Part shown: positions 1-9,651 of the stretch, piece by piece
Position numbering within the stretch: position 1 is the first letter of the stretch
Layout: each line of letters begins with the position of its first letter
Source of the DNA: Serratia proteamaculans
GTDB lineage: Bacteria > Pseudomonadota > Gammaproteobacteria > Enterobacterales > Enterobacteriaceae
Direction of reading: 5' to 3'
Length of the DNA stretch: 64,000 nucleotides
Assembly: GCF_008830365.1 (NCBI RefSeq)
Contig: NZ_WBKI01000001.1
Coordinates: 1,550,001-1,614,000 of the forward strand
Translations under genes and position numbers: made by a program
The notes under the pieces: generated by a model
Told to the model about the DNA's origin: nothing
Seen by the model: only the letters and a program-made list of their open reading frames with translations
Databases searched by the model: none

Positions 1-1
1 C

Positions 2-406
2 GGCCTGCCCTGGGGATTGATGGATGCCATGGCGGTCAGCGTGGTGGAAAAAGAACGGGCGGGCATGGCCACCGGGATATTCAACGCAGTGCGTGTCTCG
101 GCCGACGGTATCGCCATTGCGATTGCCGGCGCGATACTGGCCATGCTGATCCAGGGCGGTCTGTTTGCTGCACTCTCCGGCAGTGGCGGCACGCTACATT
201 TGGTTGAGGCAGCTAACCGCGCGGCACTGGGTGACCTGAACAGTGCCGCCGCACTGCTACCCGGGCAACGCCAGCTAACGCTGCAAACTTATGATCAGGC
301 GTTCCGCAACTTGCTGTATATCCTGGCGATAGCCTCTGCCGCCTGCGCGTTACTGATATTTGGGTTATTGGGACGTTTGCATGCTCACGATAGCACGGCG
401 GAGTAA
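2..406 (+). CDS. MFS drug-efflux transporter, C-terminal part (cut by window edge)
   Basis: Only the last 134 codons are present; the frame is open to the first base. The remaining protein has two hydrophobic spans, around the A-I-A-I-A-G-A-I-L stretch and near the C-terminus (YILAIASAACALLIFGLL), separated by a loop rich in Gly, Ala and Gln. The phrase ERAGMATGIFNAVRVSADGIAIA is typical of the end of 14-helix DHA2 (EmrB/QacA-type) proton-driven exporters. The next gene is convergent, 22 bp away. The substrate cannot be judged from this fragment. Confidence 0.7.
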   Translation, partial: GLPWGLMDAMAVSVVEKERAGMATGIFNAVRVSADGIAIAIAGAILAMLIQGGLFAALSGSGGTLHLVEAANRAALGDLNSAAALLPGQRQLTLQTYDQAFRNLLYILAIASAACALLIFGLLGRLHAHDSTAE

Positions 407-428
407 ACCGGCCTCCGCCGCAGCTGTT

Positions 429-2054
429 TTACTCTCTCATCGCTTGCCGCTCCAGGTGCCGCAGGTCAAGCGACAGGAAGTGGTGTACCACCGGTTTCTC
501 CGGGCCGATATGGAACTGCAGCGCCTCCTGCTGCAAGTCGGCATCGGCATGAGAAACCCGCTGGTGCTGGCGCAGGTGTTCGGCCCAGGACTCCACCATA
601 AACCACTCCATCACGCACTGCGGATCGGCGGTATGTTCGGTCAGCCCCCAGGCGTAGGCACCGTCACGCCGGCGTACCCGCGAAAGCCGTTGCAGGGTGC
701 GCAGAAACTGCGGGCGATCCTCCGGTCGCACCCGGTACTCCACCTGGATCATCACCGGCCCGCGATCGTTTTCAACCGGGGTATTGAGCAAGGGCTCCGG
801 CCAGTGGTTGGACGGCTGCAGATCGGCCTCGCCCTCCGGCAGGCGAATACGGTGAAACACCAGCGAAATCACCAATAAACCCACACCACCCGCCAATAGC
901 GTGGCGGCCACACCAATCTCTTGGGCAATCAAGCCCCACAATAGGCTCCCGGCAGCCATCGCGCCATTAAACACCATCAGATAAATCGCCAGCCCGCGTC
1001 CACGCACCCAGTTTGGCAACACGCCCTGTGCTGCGCCGTTCAGGGAGGTAAGCGCAATAATCCAACCGCCACCCAGTGCCAGCAGCAGCAAGATCGCCAG
1101 CCACTGTGGCGGCGCCAACGACAGCAACGCCATTACCACTGCGGTGATCACCGCGGCCAACAGCACCAGACCATCGGCGTTCAACCGTTGACGCAGCCGG
1201 GGTAATAACACCGCACCGCCTATCGCGCCGGCCCCCACCGCCCCCAGCAGGATGCCGTAGAAACCGGCGGTACCGCCCAGCATCTGCCGGGCAACGAGGG
1301 GCAACAACGCCCAGACCGAACTGGAGAACACAAAGAACACCGCCGCTCGCAATAGCACCACGTGCAGCTCACGGCTGGCACGGGCATAGCGAATACCGGC
1401 ACGGAAAGCGCCAAAGAAATGTTCGGAAAGTCCGTTGTCCTCCACCTTCGGCCTGCGCCACCACAGCAGGGCGGCAACCACGAACACATAACTCAGTACA
1501 TCGGCACCGTAGGCCGCACCGGCACCAAAGCTCGCCAACAGCAGCCCCCCGGCCGCCGGGCCGATAGCACGGGCGATATTGATCCCCAACGAGTTTAGCG
1601 CTACCGCATTTCTGAGATCGGCTCGCGGTACCAGTTCCGGCACGATGGATTGCCATGTCGGCCCCATCAGCGCCCCGCCGATGCCGCCGATAAAGGTCAG
1701 CGCCAGCAAATACTCAACGGTCAGCGCGCCGCTTTGCGACAGCAGTAATAAAGTGCCGCTGACGCTGGCCAGCAGGATCTGGACAAAAATAAGAAAGCGG
1801 CGGCGATCGAGAATGTCTGACAACACCCCTGCGGGGATCGCCAACAGGAACACCGGCAGTGTGGCGGCGGTCTGCATCAGTGCCACCGCCGACGGGTTAG
1901 AGGACAAATCCGTCACCAGCCAGGAACTGGCGACATCACGCATAAAGCTGCCGACGTTGCCCAGCACCGTGGCCCCCCACAACACCGCGAATACCGGGAT
2001 CTTCAGCGGCGCGAAACCGCCGGGTGCTACCTTATTCTCAGCCGGTTCGGCCAT
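429..2054 (-). CDS. MFS transporter, MFS_3 (transmembrane secretion effector) type
   Basis: A 541-residue inner-membrane protein. The first ~410 residues form 10-12 hydrophobic helices with the GDILDRRR-like loop (here LSDILDRRRF). The last ~130 residues are soluble and contain the 'MIQVEYRVRPEDRPQFL' ferredoxin-like section that normally ends the MFS_3 family, so this tail is not an unusual fusion. I chose the Met at 2054 over the one 12 codons upstream because GAAGGAG lies six bases before it. Family members are thought to export small molecules, including siderophores and drugs. The substrate is unknown and the neighbours give no clue. Confidence 0.8.
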   Translation of the reverse strand: MAEPAENKVAPGGFAPLKIPVFAVLWGATVLGNVGSFMRDVASSWLVTDLSSNPSAVALMQTAATLPVFLLAIPAGVLSDILDRRRFLIFVQILLASVSGTLLLLSQSGALTVEYLLALTFIGGIGGALMGPTWQSIVPELVPRADLRNAVALNSLGINIARAIGPAAGGLLLASFGAGAAYGADVLSYVFVVAALLWWRRPKVEDNGLSEHFFGAFRAGIRYARASRELHVVLLRAAVFFVFSSSVWALLPLVARQMLGGTAGFYGILLGAVGAGAIGGAVLLPRLRQRLNADGLVLLAAVITAVVMALLSLAPPQWLAILLLLALGGGWIIALTSLNGAAQGVLPNWVRGRGLAIYLMVFNGAMAAGSLLWGLIAQEIGVAATLLAGGVGLLVISLVFHRIRLPEGEADLQPSNHWPEPLLNTPVENDRGPVMIQVEYRVRPEDRPQFLRTLQRLSRVRRRDGAYAWGLTEHTADPQCVMEWFMVESWAEHLRQHQRVSHADADLQQEALQFHIGPEKPVVHHFLSLDLRHLERQAMRE

Positions 2055-2148
2055 CTTTTGCTCCTTCAGATCGTACAACGCCACCAGCAACAGCCAGCGA
2101 ACAGATAAAAGCGGCAGTGCTCATGGTCGGCTCCGGTTCACAGGCAAA

Positions 2149-2166
2149 GCCCCCCGTCCGGGGGAC
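2149..2166 (-). terminator. GC-rich hairpin after the hydrolase gene
   Basis: CCCCC (2151-2155) pairs with GGGGG (2160-2164) around a GTCC loop, just past the hydrolase stop codon on the minus strand. The following T content is weak, so this is only a possible terminator. Confidence 0.3.
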
Positions 2167-2171
2167 AGGGG

Positions 2172-2993
2172 TCAAGATTGGATAAACGCCAGTAGGTCGG
2201 CATTAAACTGTTCAGGGTCTGTTTGCGCCAGCCCGTGCGAAGCGCCCGGATAGACTTTCAATTCAACCTGCCTGATAAGCTTAGCGGCTTTCAACGCGGA
2301 TGCGGCGATCGGCACAATCTGGTCGTCGTCGCCGTGCACTAGCAGCGTCGGCTTATCGATGGCCAGCAGATCCGCGGTGTAATCGACCTCGGAAAACTCA
2401 CGCACGCAGTCATACAACCCCTTCACTCCGCCCTGCATGCCCATCAGCCAGAAACTGTCCGTCAGCCCGGCATTGGCCCTCACGCCGTGCCGGTTATAGC
2501 CGTAGAAAGGCACCGCCAGATCCTTGAAGAACTGGGAGCGATTTTCTGCCGTTCCGCTGCGGATGCCGTCGAATGCCGACATCGGCAACCCTTCAGGATT
2601 AGCCGGGCTTTGCAGCATCAACGGCGGCACCGCCCCCACCAGCACCACCTTCGCCACCCGTGCGCTGCCGTGCCGGCCAATATAGTGTGCCACTTCGCCG
2701 CCCCCGGTTGAGTGCCCCACCAGGATAAGGTCCCGCAGATCCAGCGTTTCAATCAACTCCGCCAAATCGTCCGCATAGCGGTCCATGGTATTGTCGTCCC
2801 AGGTTTGGTCGGAACGGCCATGACTGCGGCGATCGTGCGCGATAACGCGGTAACCGCTTTGGCCGAAGAACAGCATTTGATTATCCCAGGCATCCGCGGA
2901 TAGCGGCCAACCGTGAGAAAACAGAATCGGCTGCCCACGGCCCCAGTCTTTATAGAAAATACGCGTGCCATCTTGGGTAGTCAGAATGCTCAT
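2172..2993 (-). CDS. Alpha/beta hydrolase, cofactor-free haloperoxidase/arylesterase type
   Basis: A 273-residue cytoplasmic serine hydrolase. The nucleophile elbow GHSTGG places Ser at about 95. The oxyanion-hole motif [11 protein letters not shown] lies near residues 26-36, the acid sits in HGDDDQ near 222-224, and the catalytic His is in GASHG near 253. Length and motif spacing fit the non-heme chloroperoxidase/aryl esterase branch of the fold. GGGAG lies eight bases before the ATG. It is followed downstream (minus strand) by the MFS_3 gene, about 118 bp away, so co-transcription is possible. The physiological substrate is unknown; members often hydrolyse esters or lactones. Confidence 0.85.
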   Translation of the reverse strand: MSILTTQDGTRIFYKDWGRGQPILFSHGWPLSADAWDNQMLFFGQSGYRVIAHDRRSHGRSDQTWDDNTMDRYADDLAELIETLDLRDLILVGHSTGGGEVAHYIGRHGSARVAKVVLVGAVPPLMLQSPANPEGLPMSAFDGIRSGTAENRSQFFKDLAVPFYGYNRHGVRANAGLTDSFWLMGMQGGVKGLYDCVREFSEVDYTADLLAIDKPTLLVHGDDDQIVPIAASALKAAKLIRQVELKVYPGASHGLAQTDPEQFNADLLAFIQS

Positions 2994-3145
2994 AGGTTAT
3001 CTCCCGGTGGTGGTAGAGGTGGGTCTTCCGGGTTAACAGTAAGGCAGGAGGGGAAACGGTGATAACGGAATTATTTTCGGATGATCGCGAGTTTTTTTGC
3101 TGAAGATCCCGGCCTGGCTTCAGGGCACAACGCCGGGTGGCTGCG

Positions 3146-4567
3146 TCAGATATTTTCCAAATCAATACCACGGGTTTTGGGGCCAAACACCCCGATCACC
3201 ACCATCACAATCAGCATGCTGGCAACGATAAATGCAATCACCCCCACCGAGCCGCCGTATTGCAGGATCATGCCGATAATCAGGCTGCTAAATACCGTCG
3301 ACAGTCGGCTGAACGAATAACAGAATCCGACCGCGCGGGCCCGGATGTAAGTCGGGAACACTTCTGACTGATAGGAATGGTAACTGTAGGTCAGCCAGGC
3401 ATTGGACCAGGTAATGAAGAACCCGCACAGAATCAGCCACAGGGGATTATTCTGCATGGCAAACAGTGAGCCGAAAATCACCGTGACCAGGCAGGAAAGA
3501 ACAATCTGCCATTTGTTTTCCATCTTGTCGGCATAGCGACTGCACAGCAATGATCCCAGCGGGTAAGCCAGGGTAATAAAGAAGGCGTACAGCAGACTGT
3601 GGGTGATTGAAGCGCCCTTTCCGGCCAGTAAGGCCGGCAGCCAGTTGCCAAAACCGAAGAAACCAATCGCCTGGAAGAAATTCATCACCACCAGCATCAG
3701 GGTGCGGCCCCGGTAACGCGGCGACCAGATATCTTTAAAGCCTCCCTGCGCGGGCGTTTCACTCGCTGATTCGGCATCACGCAATGGGAATTCCGTCATC
3801 TGGGTAACGCCGCAACGGCGCTCCATCGCCAGCATTACCTGCCTGACCTCCGGGTAACGTCGCTGCTGCGCCAGCCAACGCGGGGACTCCGGCAAGCCTT
3901 TACGCACCAGCCAAATCACCAGTGAAGCCACGGCACCGGCGATCACCACATAACGCCAACCGCTCAGGCCCAAAATGGTCTGTGGTACCAGCCACCACGA
4001 CATCAACGCGACCGTTGGCACCGACAGAAATTGAATGAAAAACGAAAAGGCAAAGGCCCGGGTACGCAGATGCGCAGGCACCCACTCGGTCAGATAGGTA
4101 TCTATGGTGACCAGCTCAATCCCCAACCCGACTCCCACCAGAAAGCGCAGGAAGATCACCCACTCTGCCTGATGCTGAAAAGCCAGGCACAGCGAAAACA
4201 CGCCATACCAGGCCAACGCAAACATGAAGGTGGTGCGGCGGCCAAAGCGGTCAGCATAGGGGCTGAGCAGGCTGGCACCAATAAACAGGCCAAGGAAGGT
4301 GGCAGAGGCAAACGCCGCCTGGTCGGAGACGCCGAACACGCCTTGCGCGCCGGTATGGAATATCCCCTCGGCAATTAAACCCGTGCTGATATAGCCGGTC
4401 TGGAACAGGTCATAAAGTTCAAAAAAACCGCCCAACGCCAGCAAAGCGATAAACTTCCACAAGCCGGCCGAGGTCGGCAACGCATCAATTCTTGCTGACA
4501 AATCCTGTTCATGGATCGGTGACTGGGCCACCGCATCGCTTCCCGCAACCAAAAAACCACTCACCAT
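3146..4567 (-). CDS. MFS transporter, metabolite:proton symporter type
   Basis: About 473 residues with 12 predicted membrane helices. The loop YADRFGRRTTFMFAL after helix 2 is the MFS signature (G-x-x-x-D-R-x-G-R-R). The second-half loop SRYADKMENKW is its degenerate counterpart. The layout resembles the sugar-porter/aromatic-acid symporter groups. I prefer the Met at 4567 because GAGG precedes it by five bases; an in-frame Met at 4579 has no ribosome site. The substrate is unknown. The hydrolase gene lies 152 bp downstream on the same strand. Confidence 0.8.
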   Translation of the reverse strand: MVSGFLVAGSDAVAQSPIHEQDLSARIDALPTSAGLWKFIALLALGGFFELYDLFQTGYISTGLIAEGIFHTGAQGVFGVSDQAAFASATFLGLFIGASLLSPYADRFGRRTTFMFALAWYGVFSLCLAFQHQAEWVIFLRFLVGVGLGIELVTIDTYLTEWVPAHLRTRAFAFSFFIQFLSVPTVALMSWWLVPQTILGLSGWRYVVIAGAVASLVIWLVRKGLPESPRWLAQQRRYPEVRQVMLAMERRCGVTQMTEFPLRDAESASETPAQGGFKDIWSPRYRGRTLMLVVMNFFQAIGFFGFGNWLPALLAGKGASITHSLLYAFFITLAYPLGSLLCSRYADKMENKWQIVLSCLVTVIFGSLFAMQNNPLWLILCGFFITWSNAWLTYSYHSYQSEVFPTYIRARAVGFCYSFSRLSTVFSSLIIGMILQYGGSVGVIAFIVASMLIVMVVIGVFGPKTRGIDLENI

Positions 4568-4718
4568 TAACCTCGTCATAACATAATTATTATTTTTCTA
4601 TGCTATAGGCTCGGCGTCGGAGTTAAATATTTAATTAGCATGCTATGCAAGGTAATTAAGCATAAAAAACTGCAGCAATCTGTTTTGCTGAGAGAAAATT
4701 TAAGCCGTGGGGATATGC

Positions 4719-4747
4719 CTGATAGTGAGCCGGCGGCCCACTATCAG
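4719..4747. repeat. Inverted repeat downstream of sotB
   Basis: CTGATAGTG (4719-4727) and CACTATCAG (4739-4747) form a perfect nine-base stem with an 11-base GC-rich loop. There is no T-run on either side. It may be a weak terminator for sotB or an mRNA 3'-end structure. Confidence 0.45.
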
Positions 4748-4758
4748 AGCACAGGAAG

Positions 4759-5949
4759 TTAGCGGATTTGGTGGTGTTGCAGGCGTTCACTACGGTAAAA
4801 GTTCAGCAGGCACCAGCCAAGGGCGATCAACGCCAACGGGGCAGCGACAAAGCCGATGTTGCCCATACCCAGATACTGGCTGACCTGGTTACCCAGCAGA
4901 GCGCCGGCACCGATGCCGAAGTTGTACAGCCCGGAATAGATCGACATCGCCACGTCGGTAGCGTCCGGGGCCAGGTTCAATACTTTGGCCTGCATCGACA
5001 AACCAATTGCCATGATTGCCATGCCCCATACCGCAAACAGCACCGTCAGATGGTTTTCATCACCGGAGGCCGGTAACAGCAGCAGCAGGCTCAGCATCAA
5101 TAAGGCGATGGCGCCGATGAAAAAGCCCGACGGGAAACGCTCGCTGAAACGGCTGAACAGCAGGCTGCCAATGATACCGGCGGCACCGAACAGCAACAGC
5201 ATCAGGGTGGTGAAGTTTTCCGACAGCCCGGCCACGGTCTGAATAAAGGGTTCGATATAGCTGTAGGCGGTAAAATTGGCCGTCACCACAATAATGGTCA
5301 GCATATACAGGCTGACCAACGCCGGGCGCTTAAACAGCATTGGCACGCTGGCCAGCGAGCCGGAATGCTCGCTTTTCAGCACCGGCAACAAGCGCCACAG
5401 CAGCACCAACGCCAGCGTGGCACAGACGGCGATACCAATAAAGGTCATGCGCCAGCCGAGGATTTGACCCACGATACGGCCCAGCGGCAGGCCGAGCACC
5501 ATCGCCAGCGCGGTTCCCCCCGCCAGCAGGCTCAATGCCTGCGCCTTTTTGCCCGCGGGTGCGACCCGGATCGCCAATGAGGCGGTGATCGACCAGAATA
5601 CCGCATGGGCCAGCGCCACACCGGCACGGGAAATCACCAGCGTGGTAAAATTCCATGCCACGGCGGTCAGCACATGGCTGGCGATAAACAGGATAAATAC
5701 CCCGATCAGCAGTTTGCGCCGCTCAATCCGGCTGGTCAGCAGCATACACACCAGCGAACTGGCGGCGACGATCCAGGCATAAATAGTGATAATCAACCCC
5801 ACCTGCTCGGTCTGCATCGAGAAGCTTTGGGCGATATCACTCAGCAACCCGACCGGAATGAATTCGGTGGTATTGAAGATAAAGGCCGAAACGGCAAGAA
5901 TGACCACGCGCAACCAGGCAGTTGAGCGAGAGACCTGAGTTTGTTCCAT
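4759..5949 (-). CDS. sotB: Sugar efflux transporter SotB
   Basis: 396 residues, the same length as E. coli SotB (YdeA), from the Met of MEQTQVSR. Near-identical blocks include [33 protein letters not shown] and the [13 protein letters not shown] section. It is an inner-membrane MFS exporter with 12 helices; the family exports arabinose and other sugars or sugar analogues and drugs. The open frame continues 23 codons upstream, but homology and length favour 5949. No clear ribosome site is visible at that start. It stands alone, with gaps on both sides. Confidence 0.9.
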   Translation of the reverse strand: MEQTQVSRSTAWLRVVILAVSAFIFNTTEFIPVGLLSDIAQSFSMQTEQVGLIITIYAWIVAASSLVCMLLTSRIERRKLLIGVFILFIASHVLTAVAWNFTTLVISRAGVALAHAVFWSITASLAIRVAPAGKKAQALSLLAGGTALAMVLGLPLGRIVGQILGWRMTFIGIAVCATLALVLLWRLLPVLKSEHSGSLASVPMLFKRPALVSLYMLTIIVVTANFTAYSYIEPFIQTVAGLSENFTTLMLLLFGAAGIIGSLLFSRFSERFPSGFFIGAIALLMLSLLLLLPASGDENHLTVLFAVWGMAIMAIGLSMQAKVLNLAPDATDVAMSIYSGLYNFGIGAGALLGNQVSQYLGMGNIGFVAAPLALIALGWCLLNFYRSERLQHHQIR

Positions 5950-6063
5950 GTTAAACGGGATCCGGACGGGTGCGGGAAGTAGCGATATTTTAACCAATCG
6001 GCGGGGTAAATGCGACATGCGTCACACTTTTATTGGCCTGTTTTTTTCGCCAGCCTTTTGCCA

Positions 6064-6093
6064 TCCAGGGCCTGCACAATGGCAGACCCTGGA
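6064..6093. terminator. Hairpin after the sugar isomerase gene
   Basis: TCCAGGG (6064-6070) and CCCTGGA (6087-6093) pair, with an inner CTGC/GCAG extension around an ACAATG loop. It lies just past the isomerase stop on the minus strand. The poly-U tail is poor, so intrinsic termination is only possible. Confidence 0.35.
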
Positions 6094-6109
6094 CAGCAAC
6101 AGATGCCGT

Positions 6110-7051
6110 TTACTGACTGATACAGTGCTTTAACGCCTCGACCGAGGTATTGATGCCGGCATCGACCGACATGGTCAGATCCTCCATCTCCAGCGACACC
6201 CAGTCGTTATAGCCCATCATGCGTACCACCGAGAAAAACTCTTTCCACCACTGCAGATCCTGTCCGCAGCCGACCGCCACATAATTCCAGGCACGCTCCG
6301 CCACCTGCTCCACCGGCCGGGTTTCCAGCAGCCCGTTGACGGCCACCACACCCCTTTCCAGCCTTACGTCCTTGCCGTGCACATGGTGGATTGCGTCCCC
6401 TAAACGGCGTGCTACGGCAATCGGATCGGCCCCCATCCAAATCAGATGGCTGGGATCAAGATTCAGCCCGACCATCGGCCCCACCGCATCACGCAGCCTG
6501 AACAAGGTGTCGGGGTTCCACACCAACATCGAACTAAAGTTCTCCAGCGCGAATTTCTCGATGCCAAACGCCTGTGCCTTTTCCACCAGCCGTTGCCAGT
6601 AGGGGATTGCCACTTCGTTCCACTGATAGTCCAGGCAGTTTTTTAGCGTCGGCGGCCAACTGATGGTATAGGTGATCCAGTTGGGGATGCTGTCGCCGGG
6701 AGCCGCAGGGGGCAATCCGCTCATCATGACGATTTTCTTCACCCCCAGGCCGGCGGCCAGCGCCAGCGTGTTGTCGGTATCGTGGCGATGTTTTTCACCC
6801 AGTACCCCCGGCTCCAGCGGGTTACCGGAAACGTTCAGTGCGGCAATGTTCATGCCACGGCTTTCCAGTGCCGCCAGTAACCGTCGGCGCTTACCGGCGT
6901 CCTGCAATAACGCAACGGTATCCAGATGCGGTGCCGAAGACCAGCCACCGGTGGTCATTTCCACACCAAACACCCCCAATTCGCCCAATCGATCCAACAT
7001 GGCTTCAAACGGCAGGTGGCCCAGACTATCGGTACAGAAAGAAAGCTTCAT
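6110..7051 (-). CDS. Sugar phosphate isomerase/epimerase family (IolE/xylose-isomerase-like TIM barrel)
   Basis: 313 residues from MKLSFCTDSLG, with GGAG eight bases upstream; an in-frame Met five codons earlier lacks a ribosome site. Barrel strands with metal-site residues can be followed: E in FALENFSSMLV, D-P-S-H in LNLDPSHLIWMG, H in HHVHGKDVRL and E in VSLEMED. This matches the AP-endonuclease-2/xylose-isomerase-like superfamily that interconverts ketoses or inosose derivatives. It lies 21 bp after the oxidoreductase gene on the same strand, so the two form an operon, and the LacI-type gene opposite is the likely regulator. The exact sugar is not known. Confidence 0.85.
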   Translation of the reverse strand: MKLSFCTDSLGHLPFEAMLDRLGELGVFGVEMTTGGWSSAPHLDTVALLQDAGKRRRLLAALESRGMNIAALNVSGNPLEPGVLGEKHRHDTDNTLALAAGLGVKKIVMMSGLPPAAPGDSIPNWITYTISWPPTLKNCLDYQWNEVAIPYWQRLVEKAQAFGIEKFALENFSSMLVWNPDTLFRLRDAVGPMVGLNLDPSHLIWMGADPIAVARRLGDAIHHVHGKDVRLERGVVAVNGLLETRPVEQVAERAWNYVAVGCGQDLQWWKEFFSVVRMMGYNDWVSLEMEDLTMSVDAGINTSVEALKHCISQ

Positions 7052-7072
7052 GTTATGTCTCCGCAAAAAGGT

Positions 7073-8251
7073 TTATTCAAAGGCTACCCAGCGAGCACCC
7101 TGATCGGCTGAGCGCACGCAGTTTTCAATCCAGCGCACACCGTCGATCCCGGCGTCGATGTCCGGATACACCAGTTGATCCAGCGCCTGCCGATCGCCAC
7201 GGTTGCAAGCATCAATCGCCAGGGCGAATTTCAGGTAGATGTTGGCCCAGGACTCGGTCAACCCCTCGGTATGCAGCGCCCCCAGCCGCTCCCAGGCATT
7301 GCAGGTTTCGTCCAGATAGGGCATGCCGCGATACAGCGTCTGATTGGGTTGCCCCTGCACCTGGTAACTCAACTCGCTGGGGTTGATGTCGGTCCATTCC
7401 AGGCTGGCCTTCGAGCCGACGATGCGAATACGCTGGCTGCTCATGGCACCGGCATTGACCGATGAGGCCCACATGCGCCCCACCGCACCGTTGGCATAGC
7501 GCATCATCACCAGCGCGTTGTCTTCCAGCGGCGCACGCGAGGGAATAAAGCTCTGCCGATCGCAAAGCAGTTCGCTGATTTGCATCTGCGGCATGACCAG
7601 TTGGGACAGGTAATAGGTGTGGGTGGAAATATCGCCCAGCACAAAACTCGGGCCTGAAATTTGGGGATCAATGCGCCATTTCTGCGCATCGCTGAGACGA
7701 TCGACCTCGTCGGTGGCATTAAAACCGTGGGTATATTGCAGATCCACCATGCGAACTTCACCGATCTGCCCGTTGGCAACCATGGCGCGCATCTGCAGCA
7801 GCAACGGATGGCCGGAGAAACCGTAGGTCACGCCGACAATGCGGTTTTTTTCCGCCGCCAGTGCCTTGATTTCATAGGCTTCCCGGCTGGTAAAAAACAG
7901 CGGTTTTTCGCAAATCACGTGCAGCCCGGCCAGCAGTGCCGCACGGGTAATTTGGTAATGGGTACCATTCGGCGTCGCCACCGACACCACTTCAATACCG
8001 TCTTCTCGCCTGGCCTCTTGAGCAAACAGCGTGCGGTAATCGTCATAGCAGCGATCGGCATCCACCCCCAGATTGACGCCGAATTCTCGGCCGCGCTCCG
8101 GCACAATATCAAATGCCCCAGCCACCAGCGCAAAGGCGGTATTATCCCGCAATGCACCGCAGCGATGTTTATAACCCACCTGCCCCAACCGCCCGCCGCC
8201 GACCATCGCCCAACGCAGAGGCTGTGGCGTTTTTCTTTCACCATTCAACAT
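7073..8251 (-). CDS. Gfo/Idh/MocA-family NAD(P)-dependent sugar/polyol dehydrogenase
   Basis: 392 residues. A Rossmann motif (MVGGGRLGQVG) lies near residues 16-26, and the family signature CEKPLFF supplies the catalytic lysine near residue 105. The C-terminal half is the alpha/beta substrate-binding domain, with HTYYL and an EWTDINP segment. GGGAG stands seven bases before the ATG. It is first in the two-gene catabolic operon with the TIM-barrel isomerase. The start codon is 42 bp from the nearer of two identical palindromes, which fits direct repression by the divergent LacI-type protein. Such enzymes oxidise inositols, aldoses or their derivatives; the substrate is open. Confidence 0.88.
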   Translation of the reverse strand: MLNGERKTPQPLRWAMVGGGRLGQVGYKHRCGALRDNTAFALVAGAFDIVPERGREFGVNLGVDADRCYDDYRTLFAQEARREDGIEVVSVATPNGTHYQITRAALLAGLHVICEKPLFFTSREAYEIKALAAEKNRIVGVTYGFSGHPLLLQMRAMVANGQIGEVRMVDLQYTHGFNATDEVDRLSDAQKWRIDPQISGPSFVLGDISTHTYYLSQLVMPQMQISELLCDRQSFIPSRAPLEDNALVMMRYANGAVGRMWASSVNAGAMSSQRIRIVGSKASLEWTDINPSELSYQVQGQPNQTLYRGMPYLDETCNAWERLGALHTEGLTESWANIYLKFALAIDACNRGDRQALDQLVYPDIDAGIDGVRWIENCVRSADQGARWVAFE

Positions 8252-8292
8252 AGTTGCTCCCGAAGCTCAAAGTTTCTGATATTTCCGCCGCA

Positions 8293-8330
8293 TTGCACCC
8301 GGGTGCAAATTTAAAATGCACCCGGGTGCA
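8293..8330. promoter_or_regulatory. Twin operator palindromes for the LacI-type regulator
   Basis: TGCACCCGGGTGCA occurs twice, at 8294-8307 and 8317-8330. The centres are 23 bp apart, about two helical turns, so bound dimers would lie on the same DNA face. The CG-centred palindrome is typical of LacI/GalR operators. A decayed third copy (TTGCACCAGGG, from 8475) lies closer to the regulator start. The rest of the 321-bp divergent gap holds promoters for both sides; no other gene is seen there. Confidence 0.7.
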
Positions 8331-8572
8331 AAATTGGGTGGCAACTTGACCGCAAAACAAATGCCACTTGCGATGGACTATTGGAGAGGGTTAAAAATAA
8401 GTCAAATGCGCCATGATAAATCTGCCGCTCAGGATCACAATTTACCGTTAAAAGGATCGGGGACATCACCCTGTTTGCACCAGGGATCCCACCGCTGACG
8501 GCAGCAACTCCCGCATCCGGCAAGGCTGTGCTAATCTGTTGAACCCATAACGTTTTTTCATCACGAGCGAAG

Positions 8573-9604
8573 ATGATGGCGAAGAAACCCGGCGCGATCC
8601 CCGCGCCCACTGCACGCAAGGCGACGGCCAGTGATGTGGCTGCCCGCGCCGGCGTGTCCAAATGGACGGTATCGCGTGCCTTTACCGACGGTGCGTCGAT
8701 CTCGCCCCATGCGATGTTGCGCGTTCAGACCGCGGCAAGAGAATTGGGCTATCGCCCTAATCTGCTGGCGCGCAGCCTGTCGAAAAAAAGCACCCGCATC
8801 ATCGGGCTGGTGGCGGACGAGCTAAAAAACCCGCATATTTTCACGCTGCTGGACGAAGTCACCCGGCAGTTGCAAAGCCGCGGCTATATGGCCTTGCTGC
8901 TGAATATCACCTCGGAACATGACTATGAATCGGTGCTGACGCTGGCCGATCAAATGCAGGTGGATGGCCTGCTGTTTCTCGGCACCCTGCTCAACGATCG
9001 GCTAATCACGCTGGCACAGGATATTCACCATATTCCACTGGTGGTGCTGTATCGCTATAGCGAAAGCCCCTATATCCAGGTGTTAGCCACTAACGGCTAT
9101 CAGGCCGGGCGTGAAATTGGCGAACTGTTGCTGACGCAAAATTATCAGCGCATGGGCTATCTGGCTGGGCCGGTGAGCGAATCCACCCAGTTACGCCGCC
9201 TTGACGGTTTCCGCGCTGCACTGACGGAAAAGCAACGCGACGTCAGCGTGCTGCTGCAGGCCCCGCATTATCAACGTCAGTGCGGCATGGAAGCCTTCGC
9301 GGCCTACCTGGCAACCACCCCGGCAGAACAACGGGTTGAGGCGATTTTTTGTGAGAACGATATTCTGGCAGTGGGGGTTATCGACGCCATCCGCGCCACG
9401 CCTGACTGCGCACCGATTGCCGTGGTGGGGTTTGATGACATTGAACTGGCCGCCTCCCCCAGTTACCAGTTGACCACTTATCGCCAGCCGATGCAGTCGC
9501 TGATTGCCGATGGTATTCATTGCCTGACGCAGGCTTTTGAGCCGGGTGGTCAGCGCTTGTATAACGGTGAATTAATCGTCCGACAGTCGCATATTAAACA
9601 ATAA
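8573..9604 (+). CDS. LacI/GalR-family transcriptional regulator
   Basis: 343 residues with an N-terminal helix-turn-helix at about residues 18-45 (TASDVAARAGVSKWTVSRAF). The hinge (YRPNLLARSLSKKS) follows, and then a periplasmic-binding-protein-like effector domain with the family motifs GLVADELKNPHIF and VVGFDDIELA. Two adjacent ATGs at 8573 and 8576 are possible starts. The gene is divergent from the dehydrogenase-isomerase operon and most likely represses it until a sugar or polyol inducer binds. Twin palindromes in the shared gap are the expected target. The following hydroxylase-like gene is on the same strand after 47 bp. Confidence 0.9.
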   Translation: MMAKKPGAIPAPTARKATASDVAARAGVSKWTVSRAFTDGASISPHAMLRVQTAARELGYRPNLLARSLSKKSTRIIGLVADELKNPHIFTLLDEVTRQLQSRGYMALLLNITSEHDYESVLTLADQMQVDGLLFLGTLLNDRLITLAQDIHHIPLVVLYRYSESPYIQVLATNGYQAGREIGELLLTQNYQRMGYLAGPVSESTQLRRLDGFRAALTEKQRDVSVLLQAPHYQRQCGMEAFAAYLATTPAEQRVEAIFCENDILAVGVIDAIRATPDCAPIAVVGFDDIELAASPSYQLTTYRQPMQSLIADGIHCLTQAFEPGGQRLYNGELIVRQSHIKQ

Positions 9605-9651
9605 TGATATCAACAGACGGCGAGAACTCGGGTCAGGCTTATTGAGGTCAT

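Noticed and set aside
429..800. MFS protein with an apparently fused monooxygenase-like tail
   Set aside because: At first it looked like a novel fusion, but the tail is the usual C-terminal part of the MFS_3 family.
8311..8661. 116-codon minus-strand frame over the regulator promoter
   Set aside because: It covers the twin operators and the start of the LacI-type gene and has no similarity to anything recognised.
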